Shown here piece after piece: positions 1-8,484 of a stretch of DNA of 64,000 nt. The stretch covers positions 1 through 64,000 of the forward strand of contig JAEUWB010000011.1 of assembly GCA_016786595.1 (NCBI GenBank), written 5' to 3'. The notes below the pieces were generated by a model. That model searched no databases, was not told the origin of the DNA, and saw only the letters and a list, made by a program, of their open reading frames with translations. A program made the translations under genes and the position numbers. Within the stretch, counting starts at the first letter, position 1, and every line of letters starts with the position of its first letter. This DNA comes from a bacterium. GTDB lineage: Bacteria > Bdellovibrionota_C > UBA2361 > SZUA-149 > JAEUWB01.

Positions 1-2000
1 GCCCACCAGGAGCAACCGGAGCCACCGGCTCAACCGTCGCAACTGGTGCAACCGGATCGAATGGCACTAACGGCTCATCTGGATCTACCGGAGCCACTGG
101 CGCAACAGGAGCCACCGGCGCAACAGGCGTAACGGGTGCAACAGGGGCAACTGGTGCAACCGGAACGAATGGAACTAACGGAGCAACTGGAGCTACCGGA
201 GCAACTGGCGCAACAGGCACAGCAGGAACAAACGGAGCCACTGGCGCAACAGGTGCAACTGGCGCGACAGGCACAGCAGGAACAAATGGTGCCACTGGCA
301 CAACAGGAGCCACCGGCGCAACTGGTACAGCAGGAACAAATGGAGCTACAGGTGCAACCGGAGCAACGGGTGCAACTGGCACAGCAGGAACAAACGGAGC
401 TACTGGAGCTACCGGCGCAACGGGCGCAACAGGCGCAACTGGTACAGCAGGAACAAATGGTGCAACTGGAGCTACCGGTGCAACAGGTGCAACTGGCACA
501 GCAGGAACAAATGGTGCAACTGGCGCTACCGGCGCAACTGGCACAACCGGAGCAACTGGTGCAACCGGAGCAAATGGAGCAACGGGCGCAACAGGCGTAA
601 CAGGCGTAACGGGTGCAACAGGTGCAACAGGCACAGCAGGAACAAACGGAGCTACTGGAGCTACCGGCGCAACAGGGGCAACAGGCGCAACTGGCACAGC
701 AGGAACAAACGGTGCAACTGGCGCTACCGGCGCAACTGGCACAACCGGAGCAACGGGTGCGACAGGCACAGCAGGAACAAACGGTGCAACTGGCGCTACC
801 GGCGCAACTGGCACAACCGGAGCAACGGGTGCGACAGGCACAGCAGGAACTAACGGAGCTACCGGCGCAACGGGCGCAACAGGGGCAACAGGCGCAACTG
901 GGGCAACAGGCGCAACTGGCACAGCAGGAACAAACGGTGCAACTGGAGCTACCGGTGCAACAGGTGCAACGGGTGCGACAGGCACAGCAGGAACTAACGG
1001 AGCTACAGGAGCAACTGGTGCAACCGGAGCAAATGGAGCAACGGGCGCAACAGGCGTAACGGGTGCAACAGGTGCAACTGGCACAGCAGGAACTAACGGC
1101 GCAACTGGAGCTACCGGCGCAACGGGTGCAACAGGGGCAACAGGCGCAACAGGCACAGCAGGAACAAATGGTGCAACTGGCGCTACCGGCGCAACTGGCA
1201 CAACCGGAGCAACGGGTGCGACAGGCACAGCAGGAACTAACGGAGCTACCGGTGCAACGGGCGCAACAGGGGCAACGGGCGCAACAGGGGCAACGGGCGC
1301 AACAGGCGTAACGGGTGCAACAGGTGCAACTGGCACAGCAGGAACTAACGGCGCAACTGGAGCTACTGGTGCAACAGGTGCAACGGGTGCGACAGGCACA
1401 GCAGGAACTAACGGCGCAACTGGAGCAACCGGCGCAACGGGTGCAACAGGCACAGCAGGAACTAACGGAGCTACCGGTGCAACGGGCGCAACAGGTGCAA
1501 CAGGTGCAACGGGTGCGACAGGCACAGCAGGAACAAACGGAGCAACAGGTGCAACTGGCACAGCAGGAACAAACGGCGCAACCGGAGCTACCGGTGCAAC
1601 AGGTGCAACGGGTGCGACAGGCACAGCAGGAACAAACGGAGCAACAGGTGCAACTGGAGCTACCGGAGCAACCGGCGCAACGGGCGCTACCGGTGCAACA
1701 GGTGCGACTGGCTTAATCAATACGGGCAGTTGCTATAGAAAAGTTCTCGATGGATCGTCGTCTTCCTCAAATAGCTTGAGAACAGTTGCCGTTGATTGTG
1801 ATGATACGACAAACGAATGGATGGTTTCTGGGGTTATGCGTACGCCAACTACATCAGCAACCTGCGTCGGGGCTGTCCATCACGAAATGCGACCAACTAG
1901 CTCAACAGCTATACCCTACGGCTTGCAAATCACTTCAGATCGTGTTTGTCGCAGCGGTAACTGGATTCTTGGCGTGGAAATTTTATGCTGCCCAAAATAA
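1..2000 (+). CDS. Collagen-like repeat protein, 5' end missing
   Basis: The reading frame is open from base 3 to the TAA at 1998-2000, with no start codon, so the gene begins upstream of the window. Bases 9-1709 encode about 189 Gly-X-Y triplets, almost all Gly-Ala-Thr broken by Gly-Thr-Ala and Gly-Thr-Asn pairs. One Gly is replaced by Val (GTC at 36-38). Such repeats form collagen-like triple helices in bacterial surface proteins, and Thr in the Y position is a known glycosylation site in such proteins. The roughly 95-residue C-terminal part is not repetitive. It has six Cys, including a final Cys-Cys pair, and Trp residues, which suggests a small disulfide-bonded trimerisation or tip domain. 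A GT-C/TPR transferase and a GT2 enzyme lie just downstream. The repeat and frame are seen directly; surface location is inferred. A phage-type fibre is an alternative, but no phage genes are nearby. Confidence 0.85.
   Translation, partial: PPGATGATGSTVATGATGSNGTNGSSGSTGATGATGATGATGVTGATGATGATGTNGTNGATGATGATGATGTAGTNGATGATGATGATGTAGTNGATGTTGATGATGTAGTNGATGATGATGATGTAGTNGATGATGATGATGATGTAGTNGATGATGATGATGTAGTNGATGATGATGTTGATGATGANGATGATGVTGVTGATGATGTAGTNGATGATGATGATGATGTAGTNGATGATGATGTTGATGATGTAGTNGATGATGATGTTGATGATGTAGTNGATGATGATGATGATGATGATGTAGTNGATGATGATGATGATGTAGTNGATGATGATGANGATGATGVTGATGATGTAGTNGATGATGATGATGATGATGTAGTNGATGATGATGTTGATGATGTAGTNGATGATGATGATGATGATGATGVTGATGATGTAGTNGATGATGATGATGATGTAGTNGATGATGATGATGTAGTNGATGATGATGATGATGATGTAGTNGATGATGTAGTNGATGATGATGATGATGTAGTNGATGATGATGATGATGATGATGATGLINTGSCYRKVLDGSSSSSNSLRTVAVDCDDTTNEWMVSGVMRTPTTSATCVGAVHHEMRPTSSTAIPYGLQITSDRVCRSGNWILGVEILCCPK
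9..1709 (+). repeat. Tandem 9-bp-based collagen-coding repeat array
   Basis: The array is built from near-identical 9-bp units such as GGAGCTACC, GGTGCAACT and GGCACAGCA, arranged in longer blocks that recur with few synonymous differences. Low synonymous divergence suggests expansion by slippage or unequal recombination. The array is also free of stops over long stretches in another forward frame, which produces Gln-rich shadow frames. Confidence 0.9.
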
Positions 2001-2018
2001 GTTTAGCTAAGGGTTTAT

Positions 2019-2396
2019 ATGAAAAATAAATCATCAATGATTCTTATAGTTTGCATGCTTATGCCTGTTATTGATGCTGCAGCTATCAGCGTGAATGGCG
2101 AGTGTATTCAAGGATTGCACTATGGTCATGGCCGCAATCTAACAGTAGCCTTGTCGCCAAGTAATGATCCGAACCGTGACGTTTCTGATATCTCGTTAAT
2201 CAATGACCAAGATGGCAGCGTCATTAAAAGCCTCCAGGGAGATGACAAAAATACCTTTGTTTTTGAAAACGTCCCCGAAGGTAATTGGTTTGTTAATTGT
2301 AAGTATTGCTGCGATGGTATTCCTAAAGAGTCTTCAGCAGTCTCGAATGCTGAGCCAATGAGCATATTGAATGATATCAAAAACACAAAAAAGTAA
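2019..2396 (+). CDS. Small exported protein of unknown function
   Basis: A 125-residue protein starting 18 bases after the collagen-like gene, with AAGGG placed 5 bases before the ATG, so probably co-transcribed with it. Residues 1-22 form a signal peptide (Lys-rich start, hydrophobic core, Asp-Ala-Ala-Ala end). The mature part has four Cys, two in a Cys-Lys-Tyr-Cys-Cys cluster near residue 95, and a beta-rich pattern with a Phe-Glu-Asn-Val-Pro-Glu-Gly segment typical of small Ig-like or carboxypeptidase-regulatory-like folds. No family is recognised. The position suggests a partner, chaperone or anchor of the collagen-like protein, which is an inference. Confidence 0.7.
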   Translation: MKNKSSMILIVCMLMPVIDAAAISVNGECIQGLHYGHGRNLTVALSPSNDPNRDVSDISLINDQDGSVIKSLQGDDKNTFVFENVPEGNWFVNCKYCCDGIPKESSAVSNAEPMSILNDIKNTKK

Positions 2397-2433
2397 ATTT
2401 TAAAGCTCCATGTTGCTGATTCTAAAAGTTTAA

Positions 2434-4080
2434 CTAACTTGATTGTAACAATAACTTTTTCAGTTCGATTGCATCAGCATAATTTGGACTCAAGCGTAGA
2501 GCCTCTTCGAGCTTAGATAGGGCTTCCGACCGACGATTTATCGAGGCTAACCAACGGGCATAGTAATAATAAGCGCTTGGCTCAGACGGATTTAATTGTA
2601 TTGCCCGGGAGAAATACATTTCTGCTTGATCGCTTTTGTTTTGGGCACTGTAAAGAATTCCTAAATTAATATGTAGTGTTGAATAGTTAGGTGTGAGAAT
2701 CAACGCACGCATAAAGTAATCTTCAGCGATTGCATAATTTCCTTTTTCCATTTGTGATAGGCCGTAATTCATAAGGCCCCGACCATTTTTAGGACTTTTA
2801 GTTGCCACGTCAAACCATAAAGCTTCAGCAGAACTCCAGACTCGATTACGCTGCCGAATGCTATAAACGTGTAGGGAAAAGAATATGATCAGGAAAGCGG
2901 TTACAGTCATTCGAATCTTTGAATTGTTGATCCTGTAGTGCGCACTAATCCACGTCAGTAGATGCGTAAAGCTGACTGTGACTGCTAGCGTCAGCCCGAT
3001 GTAAGGTAAAAAAATACGATGATCATTCTGCACTTCGGCGAGTGGAATAATTGAAGAGGTGGGGCATAGCGTTAAAAAAAACCAAGCAATACCAAAACTA
3101 ACTGGTCGTAACTTAGAAATTCTTGAGCATCTAATTGCGTATGTTAAGATGGAAAGCAGTAATAAAGTCCCGAGGAAAATCCTTGTGTCAGTTGGACTTC
3201 TGATTAACTCGAAATCAGAATCTGCAGATAAATTTACCGGAGCGAAGAAAGTAAAGATATAGTGTGCGATAATATAGATCTGAGTTTGAAGATAATCTAA
3301 GCGTGATGTGCCGCCTGGCTCCCAATGAGGCGACATGTGTAAACTAAATCCCAATAATCCGAAACCAACTAGAAATTCCGGCAGCGTTCGCCAGATGCAA
3401 GCAAAAAGTATTTTGATTAATTTGGAATTAAGCTGCAAATGCTGTTGCTGATCGAAAAGTAGAATATATGCGACCAGCAACGCAGGGTACATTGCTGCCG
3501 CTTCTTTTGACAGCACTGCAAGGCCTAGCGCTAAAAGAGATAAACAGCGTAGTAATAGATAGGCCCGATATTGGTAGAGGCAAAATGCAAGAACTAAAAA
3601 AAATGTGGAATACAAGTCAGAGCGAGAAATGATATAATTCAAAGTTTCAGCGTTAGCAGTATGAAGTCCGTATATTGCTGTTCCGATTAAGGCAATTTTT
3701 GCTGCTGCTTGATATCCAGAGAGAATCAGTAAATGCTTAAAAAATAGGTAGATTAGTACTAATTGTGCTAGATATACGATAAACATCGAGATATGAAACT
3801 GTAACGTGCTAATTTTATCACTTAAGGCGTAATCAATTGCCAGTGAGAGCGTGATAATTGGTCGGTAACTCTGATGTGAGGGTATGGTGCTAAAGGTCTT
3901 GGGATCGCTAAAAAAAGCTGGCCAATTTTCTAAAGATCTAATCGCAACATTATCAGCTATGGTATGGAAATCATCGAAATGAAATGGGTTGTAAAAGTGG
4001 TTAGAGTAGGCAAATATAAGAGCCGAAAATAAGAGTGAAAAAGAAACTACGTTAAATGCCCAATTAGCTTTGAATTTCAT
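2434..4080 (-). CDS. GT-C-type membrane glycosyltransferase with C-terminal TPRs (TMTC-like)
   Basis: About 548 residues. The N-terminal two thirds carry around ten hydrophobic segments. Early in the protein an Asp-Asp motif (HFDDFHTI, near residue 42) and a later SYRP motif match the layout of GT-C transferases of the TMTC/O-mannosyltransferase type, which use polyprenyl-phosphate sugars on the outer face of the membrane. The last 130 residues contain about three TPR units (MNYGLSQMEKGNYAIAEDYF, then INLGILYSAQNKSDQAEMYF, then a third). The ATG at 4080 is preferred to an upstream TTG at 4113, which would overlap the divergent GT2 gene. Neighbours are a GT2 and a DUF2304 gene. Substrate is unknown; protein O-glycosylation is inferred from family and context. 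Confidence 0.8.
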   Translation of the reverse strand: MKFKANWAFNVVSFSLLFSALIFAYSNHFYNPFHFDDFHTIADNVAIRSLENWPAFFSDPKTFSTIPSHQSYRPIITLSLAIDYALSDKISTLQFHISMFIVYLAQLVLIYLFFKHLLILSGYQAAAKIALIGTAIYGLHTANAETLNYIISRSDLYSTFFLVLAFCLYQYRAYLLLRCLSLLALGLAVLSKEAAAMYPALLVAYILLFDQQQHLQLNSKLIKILFACIWRTLPEFLVGFGLLGFSLHMSPHWEPGGTSRLDYLQTQIYIIAHYIFTFFAPVNLSADSDFELIRSPTDTRIFLGTLLLLSILTYAIRCSRISKLRPVSFGIAWFFLTLCPTSSIIPLAEVQNDHRIFLPYIGLTLAVTVSFTHLLTWISAHYRINNSKIRMTVTAFLIIFFSLHVYSIRQRNRVWSSAEALWFDVATKSPKNGRGLMNYGLSQMEKGNYAIAEDYFMRALILTPNYSTLHINLGILYSAQNKSDQAEMYFSRAIQLNPSEPSAYYYYARWLASINRRSEALSKLEEALRLSPNYADAIELKKLLLQSS

Positions 4081-4102
4081 TACTAAGCTTGACTCTGTTA
4101 AT

Positions 4103-4816
4103 ATGCATTCCAAAGTAATACATAAAATCGATTTTCATCAAGTTTGGATTATAGTGCCTGCATATAATGAAGCAACTGTTATTCAATCAGTCCTTATCCC
4201 ACTTATTGGTGCTGGTTATTCTGTGGTCGTTGTCGACGACTGCTCCAGCGATCAAACGCCAATGCAAGTTACAAATTTGACAGGAGTGCATTTATGCCGG
4301 CATCCGATTAACTTAGGCCAAGGCGCAGCATTGCAAACAGGTATTGAGTATGCGCTCTCGCACGGAGCAAAGTATCTTGTAACTTTTGATGCCGATGGTC
4401 AGCATGACTATACTTGTATTCCAGATTTAATTTCCCCTTTAATCACGGGGGATGTTGACCTTTGCCTGGGCAGTCGTTTTTGTGCTGGAGCAAGCGTGAC
4501 GGATATGCCAAAGCAGCGCAGAATACTCCTCAAGTTGGCTACCTTTCTTACGAAAATTACAACTGGGCTTGCCATTTCTGACACACATAATGGATTTCGC
4601 GCTTTTACTGCAAGTGCTGCCGCGCAGCTGAAAATAACGCAAAATCGTATGGCGCATGCCTCTCAGATTTTGGCACGAATTAAAGAGAAACGTTTGCGTT
4701 ATAAAGAAATTCCCGTGAGAATAATTTATACAGATTACTCGCTTAGCAAAGGACAGCATGCGCGCGAAGCAATTAATATTGTTTGGGACAGCGTTACCGA
4801 ATCTCTTAGAAAATAA
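4103..4816 (+). CDS. GT2 family polyprenyl-phosphate glycosyltransferase (DPM1-like)
   Basis: A 237-residue single-domain GT-A glycosyltransferase of the dolichyl-phosphate-mannose-synthase type. It shows IIVPAYNEA near the start, VVVDDCSSD, NLGQGAALQTG and the metal-binding FDADGQHD, followed by SRF and a conserved NGFRAF segment. There are no C-terminal membrane segments, so it probably relies on a membrane partner. The ATG at 4103 is favoured; a TTG at 4070 is in frame but lies inside the divergent gene. It is followed after 3 bases by a DUF2304 gene, a pairing often seen for this enzyme class. It would supply a lipid-linked sugar at the inner face of the membrane, possibly for the divergent GT-C transferase. 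Confidence 0.88.
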   Translation: MHSKVIHKIDFHQVWIIVPAYNEATVIQSVLIPLIGAGYSVVVVDDCSSDQTPMQVTNLTGVHLCRHPINLGQGAALQTGIEYALSHGAKYLVTFDADGQHDYTCIPDLISPLITGDVDLCLGSRFCAGASVTDMPKQRRILLKLATFLTKITTGLAISDTHNGFRAFTASAAAQLKITQNRMAHASQILARIKEKRLRYKEIPVRIIYTDYSLSKGQHAREAINIVWDSVTESLRK

Positions 4817-4819
4817 TTT

Positions 4820-5146
4820 ATGAGTCCAATCAAGCTATTATTACTTACATTACTAGTATGTATGTTTCTTGCATATTTGAGGATTTTTAGGTCTCAAATT
4901 TTCGATCGAATATTGGTGCTTATTTTTTTATTGGTCTGTGTAACTTTTGTTGCCTTTCCGAACTTGACAACGCAAATTGCAATAGTAGTGGGGGTAGGTA
5001 GGGGGGCTGATTTATTATTGTACCTATTTTGCTTGTTTGCACTCTTTTTATTTCTTTTAGTCTATCGCAAGATTGCTGAGTTGCAGAAGCAGATTACTGA
5101 AATGGCGCGGCATGATGCGCTAAATCGAGCAAAGATAGTTAAATAG
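4820..5146 (+). CDS. DUF2304 family small membrane protein
   Basis: A 108-residue protein with three hydrophobic segments (about residues 4-22, 28-48 and 62-84) and a short charged cytoplasmic tail (YRKIAELQKQITEMARHDAL). Size, topology and position directly after a DPM1-like glycosyltransferase match DUF2304 proteins, which commonly accompany GT2 polyprenyl-phosphate transferases and may anchor them. The gene starts 3 bases after the GT2 stop, so the two are almost certainly one operon. Its last 8 bases overlap the convergent protease gene. Confidence 0.8.
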   Translation: MSPIKLLLLTLLVCMFLAYLRIFRSQIFDRILVLIFLLVCVTFVAFPNLTTQIAIVVGVGRGADLLLYLFCLFALFLFLLVYRKIAELQKQITEMARHDALNRAKIVK

Positions 5147-5948
5147 TTTGAGCTGCTCTAACGTTGCCGAGGATAAAACTTAAGATCTCCGGGTTTTGTA
5201 AATTTGTATAGGAAGCGCTATCTCCTGGGCGGCATTCGAGATCCGTTCCGGTTGAGGTCAATCCGACAAGACCGCTTCTAGTAATTCCACTTTCATTGGT
5301 GAAGGTAAACACAAGTGGTCCTCCGGAATCTCCACCACAGGTATTTGAACCAATCCCATCAAAGTCATGAAAAAGATGTGTTGGGGTAATGCTTGTGGCA
5401 AGAATTTGGCCACTGCGAAGTTGCCCAGATCGATTCTTCTCGTCAAGACCGTACCCATAGATTGAAAATATTTCATTTCCATTTAACTGTTGCGAGGCAA
5501 CGATTGGTAAGGTTGGTAAGCTAATAGCTTCTTTGAGAAAAATTATTGCGACATCGAAGTAAACTAAGCCTTGCCCCTGGTCGACTCGATACTGTGGGTG
5601 CACGCGAATTTCTCTCGCACTAACGTTTCTGCCTTGTACGACAACTGAAACTCCAGCAGGTTCTAGTGGAACACAATGGCCAGCAGTGATCACAGCATTT
5701 GCTGAGATTAAAGTGCCTGTGCAAATGTCTGAATTCGTCAGTCCTAGGTCCGTCGTAGAGATCATTACAATTGGCGATCTGCCATCGGCGCAAGCTGTGC
5801 CATTTACAATCTTTGTTTGGATACTTTTAAGCCCAATGATGCCACAGGCATCATTTTTCGGAGTCGCGCTGTCGGAGCCGCTAGAGCAACTGCTCAAATA
5901 GATACAAAGCCATAAACTTAATACACGATAGATTGGCTTGATGGGCAT
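5139..5948 (-). CDS. Secreted trypsin-like serine protease (S1), probable lipoprotein
   Basis: A 269-residue chymotrypsin-fold protease. All three catalytic residues are present: His91 in TAGHC, Asp132 in FDVAIIFL and Ser208 in GGDSGGPLV. An IVNG sequence at 47-50 follows a Lys and looks like the activation cleavage point, so residues 22-46 may be a propeptide. The N-terminus is a signal sequence ending in LSSC, a plausible lipobox with Cys21 as the lipidated residue. Several further Cys fit the usual S1 disulfides. The gene starts 10 bases after the cold-shock gene on the same strand, so the two may be co-transcribed. Substrate is unknown. Confidence 0.9.
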   Translation of the reverse strand: MPIKPIYRVLSLWLCIYLSSCSSGSDSATPKNDACGIIGLKSIQTKIVNGTACADGRSPIVMISTTDLGLTNSDICTGTLISANAVITAGHCVPLEPAGVSVVVQGRNVSAREIRVHPQYRVDQGQGLVYFDVAIIFLKEAISLPTLPIVASQQLNGNEIFSIYGYGLDEKNRSGQLRSGQILATSITPTHLFHDFDGIGSNTCGGDSGGPLVFTFTNESGITRSGLVGLTSTGTDLECRPGDSASYTNLQNPEILSFILGNVRAAQTI

Positions 5949-5958
5949 AATTTTAAGC

Positions 5959-6315
5959 TTATGAATTTGACTCAGTTTTATTGTCTAAAATCGAACTCTG
6001 TTCTGACGAGCTAAAGTTTGTCAGATCTTCAGACAAATGACTGCCGCTAATTGTATTTGTAGCGTCGACTTCAATTTTTAGTTCGGAAATTTTTTCGATT
6101 GGTTGATTAGTGCGCCTGACGCAAGCCGCATGAAGGCCTTTTTCACCTTCACTTAGTTCGTATTCAACTTCCTCTCCGTCTTTAAGTGTTTTAAAACCAT
6201 CGCTTTCAATCACTGAAAAATGAACGAACACATCACTGCCACTTTCGTGGGTGATAAAACCGTATCCCTTAGCATCATTAAACCACTTAACAACGCCTTT
6301 TAGTGCTGCGCCCAT
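5959..6315 (-). CDS. Cold-shock-domain protein with acidic C-terminal tail
   Basis: Residues 4-68 form a classic cold-shock domain that binds single-stranded RNA or [19 protein letters not shown] carries RNP1 (KGYGFI, 16-21) and VFVHF (29-33) is RNP2. The usual CspA length is about 67-70 residues. This protein is 118, with a Ser/Glu/Asp-rich tail of about 50 residues that contains no known domain and is probably disordered. The upstream divergent gap to the kinase gene holds a 12-base direct repeat. The downstream protease gene is only 10 bases away. Confidence 0.92.
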   Translation of the reverse strand: MGAALKGVVKWFNDAKGYGFITHESGSDVFVHFSVIESDGFKTLKDGEEVEYELSEGEKGLHAACVRRTNQPIEKISELKIEVDATNTISGSHLSEDLTNFSSSEQSSILDNKTESNS

Positions 6316-6329
6316 AAGGCCCCCTAGGA

Positions 6330-6424
6330 CTTGATAAAACTAACTAACCCTATCCACTGATTGCTACTACGAGAAGCGAGTTCTATCAATATAAAACTGC
6401 AGCGTAGTTCATCTTGATAAAACT
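6330..6424. repeat. 12-bp direct repeat in a divergent promoter region
   Basis: CTTGATAAAACT occurs at 6330-6341 and again at 6413-6424, between the divergent cold-shock and kinase genes. On the minus strand it reads AGTTTTATCAAG, in the leader region of the cold-shock gene. It may be a paired regulator site; no regulator is known. Confidence 0.4.
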
Positions 6425-6449
6425 TTCGTAAATTATTGAAAACTGGTGA

Positions 6450-6455
6450 TATAAT
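6450..6455 (+). promoter_or_regulatory. Candidate -10 box for the hybrid kinase gene
   Basis: A perfect TATAAT lies about 60 bases before the favoured TTG start at 6514. No good -35 box is visible 17 bases upstream. If used, transcription would begin near 6462, which rules out the earlier in-frame TTG at 6436 as the translation start. Confidence 0.35.
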
Positions 6456-6513
6456 AGTTCTATATCAGTCGATAGCTGCTGATTTTTGTAGTCTTTATAT
6501 TAGGATTTCGGGT

Positions 6514-7959
6514 TTGCATACAAAGAAAATCATAGATTTCTTTACTCTGCCTGCGGCAATTGTGACCAAGGCTGGGATAGTGGTTGCGCGGAATCGCGTC
6601 TTGGAAGTTGCTATTCCAGCAATTCAGGATCAACTCAATATTGTAGCACTCGTGACACCCGTTGATGGTGGAAAAATAAAAGTCGACCACGAATGGTCTG
6701 GGCTGGTTGAAGTCGAAGGCGAAGAAGAAGCGCAACTCCTCAGCATTTTACCATTTGATCAAGAAACGGTTTTATTTCTCTTCGGGCGTGAAAAAGGGCA
6801 GCGCCGTCGTTCAACTTTGCATTTGGAACGAATCGGATCAATCGCAGGAAGCGTTGCTCACGACTTAAACAATATCCTCACAGGGATTCTGGGCCACGTC
6901 TCGTTTTTGAGATTGTCTTTCTCAAAAGATCCAGCTCTGGTCGAATCGCTACTAGCGATTGAAGAGGGCGCCAAGCGCGCTGCTGCCTTAACTGGGCAAG
7001 TTTTGTCGTTTGCGCGAGATGAAAAAACAGAACTTAAGCCAATTGAATTGTCACAAGTCGTACGCACCAGCCTAGCGCTAATCCGTGGAGCGTTGCCGCC
7101 GACAATTTCGATTGAAAGCCACTTGGTCGGGAGTGGTTTTACGGTCTATGGCGATGAAGGCAAACTTAGCCAAGTGCTCATGAATTTATTGGTTAATGCC
7201 CGCGATGCGCTGCCGCAAGGTGGCCGAGTGGACGTTTTTCTGGCCAAAGTCATAGTTGATACGAGTGAAACTCGCGGGCAAGTCGTTTTAAATCCCGGAG
7301 AATATATCCGGCTCTCAGTGATCGATAACGGCACAGGGATCTCTGAAGAAATTAAGGCGAAAATCTTTGAACCATTTTTCACAACCAAAGATGCCAATGG
7401 AACTGGTTTAGGTTTGGCCACTGTCAAGCGTGTGGTTGAGGGTATGAAAGGCGCAATTGAAGTAACTTCAGACGCAGGTCGTGGAGCTCAATTTCATGTT
7501 TATTTCCCGGCAATGCAAGCCGCCTCTACTAGCGTTAGCTCCTTAACCTCGGTTCCAACTAAAGAGGATGCTTCAGCGCGAGTTAGTACTAATCAAGGGC
7601 AGGGCAAAGTCCTTGTGATTGATGATGAGCAAGTTGTGCGCCAAGTTGTGCAGCGTAGTTTAGAACATTTCGGTTACCTCGTAGAAACTGCTGCTGATGG
7701 AATTGCTGGACTTGAAAAACTCAAAGACACTGCTTTCGACTTGATTTTACTTGATATGATGATGCCCAAGATGTCAGGCGAAGAAGTCTTTCGCAGAGCA
7801 CGCGAACTTGTGCCCACGCAAAAAGTTCTCTTGATGAGTGGATTTGTTAGTGAAAAACGCGCGCAAGCTGTGCTTGATGCTGGAGGTAAAGGGTTTATTC
7901 ATAAGCCATTCTCGGTTGAGGATCTATCACGCGCCGTCCACGCCTGCCTTTCAGACTAG
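6514..7959 (+). CDS. Hybrid sensor histidine kinase with C-terminal receiver domain
   Basis: About 481 residues. The N-terminal 95 residues look like a degenerate PAS-type sensor (LPAAIVTKAGIVVARN). The H-box is GSVAHDLNN with His116, followed by a HATPase domain with N box (LMNLLVNARDAL), G1 (VIDNGTGI) and G2 (GTGLGLATVKRVVEG). A Pro/Ser/Thr linker leads to a receiver domain with the Asp pair in IDDE, phospho-acceptor near Asp414 (LLLD-MMMPKMSG region) and Lys in HKPF. There are no membrane segments, so it is cytoplasmic. The TTG at 6514 has AGGA 7 bases upstream. An earlier TTG at 6436 lies before a TATAAT box. No partner regulator is adjacent. Signal unknown. Confidence 0.85.
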   Translation: MHTKKIIDFFTLPAAIVTKAGIVVARNRVLEVAIPAIQDQLNIVALVTPVDGGKIKVDHEWSGLVEVEGEEEAQLLSILPFDQETVLFLFGREKGQRRRSTLHLERIGSIAGSVAHDLNNILTGILGHVSFLRLSFSKDPALVESLLAIEEGAKRAAALTGQVLSFARDEKTELKPIELSQVVRTSLALIRGALPPTISIESHLVGSGFTVYGDEGKLSQVLMNLLVNARDALPQGGRVDVFLAKVIVDTSETRGQVVLNPGEYIRLSVIDNGTGISEEIKAKIFEPFFTTKDANGTGLGLATVKRVVEGMKGAIEVTSDAGRGAQFHVYFPAMQAASTSVSSLTSVPTKEDASARVSTNQGQGKVLVIDDEQVVRQVVQRSLEHFGYLVETAADGIAGLEKLKDTAFDLILLDMMMPKMSGEEVFRRARELVPTQKVLLMSGFVSEKRAQAVLDAGGKGFIHKPFSVEDLSRAVHACLSD

Positions 7960-8085
7960 TTATACGTTCGATCTCGACCAATCTCTTCTGAACGGGAAAT
8001 TTTTTCTCCGCCTCGTTTATTACAATAAAGTCGGCATCAAAAAAATCCCGTTCGCTCGACATTGGCTCGACTTCGAACGTATAAC
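7959..8085. repeat. 127-bp imperfect foldback (MITE-like or structured RNA)
   Basis: The outer 13 bases are perfect inverted repeats: GTTATACGTTCGA at 7959-7971 and TCGAACGTATAAC at 8073-8085. The arms continue inward with matches (CCAAT against ATTGG, GAACGGGA against TCCCGTTC) to a central TTTATTACAATAAA at 8016-8029. The whole element is therefore close to one long palindrome centred near 8022. It starts in the stop codon of the kinase gene. It could be a miniature mobile element or a terminator-like RNA; no transposase is nearby. Confidence 0.75.
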
Positions 8086-8181
8086 AAATTTTACGGTCCT
8101 CGCAATTTCCGTTATGCGACATCGCCACAACCTCTGACTCTGCAATCAATCTAAAATTTCCAAGTGATCAACGGAATCTGT

Positions 8182-8230
8182 GTCATTGCGAGGAGTATTG
8201 AGACTCTGTCTCAATACGACGCGGCAATCT
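8182..8230. repeat. REP-like palindrome of the GTCATTGCGAG type
   Basis: GTCATTGCGAG at the left and CGGCAATCT at the right surround a perfect 9-bp stem (GTATTGAGA 8195-8203, TCTCAATAC 8209-8217). Sequences beginning GTCATTGCGAG and ending GCAATCT are a recurrent intergenic repeat in many bacterial genomes. The internal stem differs from the usual version. Confidence 0.6.
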
Positions 8231-8319
8231 GTTCACTCAGTAAGACAAATTTGATTGATAGATCGTAATTAATAAACGAATTCATTTGTGCTCTCGAAGT
8301 GAGTCAGCGCCGTGAATAA

Positions 8320-8368
8320 TCATTCTACAGATTTTTGCCGTAAGTGAGCGTTCATTCTACAGATTTTT
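8320..8368. repeat. 17-bp direct repeat, spacing 32 bp
   Basis: TCATTCTACAGATTTTT is present at 8320-8336 and 8352-8368. It lies 117 bases before the start of the small gene at 8485 and could be a paired binding site or a duplication scar. The rest of the 7960-8484 gap holds the foldback and the REP-like element and no convincing gene. Confidence 0.6.
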
Positions 8369-8484
8369 CTTTTCTTTATCTTTGAGAGTGCTAGTACATG
8401 CATCAAGAACATAAAAAACAAAGCGGTTTTAAGCGCGGTTTTATAGGGGTTTTAAGAAAACCAAAGTCAAGGAGGGTTAAAACC

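Noticed and set aside
136-1716. Forward frames coding for Gln-rich proteins (repeats of Gln-Ala-Gln-Gln)
   Set aside because: They are other-frame readings of the collagen-coding array, whose true frame is open from base 3 to 2000 and gives Gly-X-Y triplets and a structured C-terminus.
7838-8149. Two overlapping frames across the kinase end and the foldback
   Set aside because: They run through an inverted repeat and have no ribosome binding site or recognisable protein pattern.
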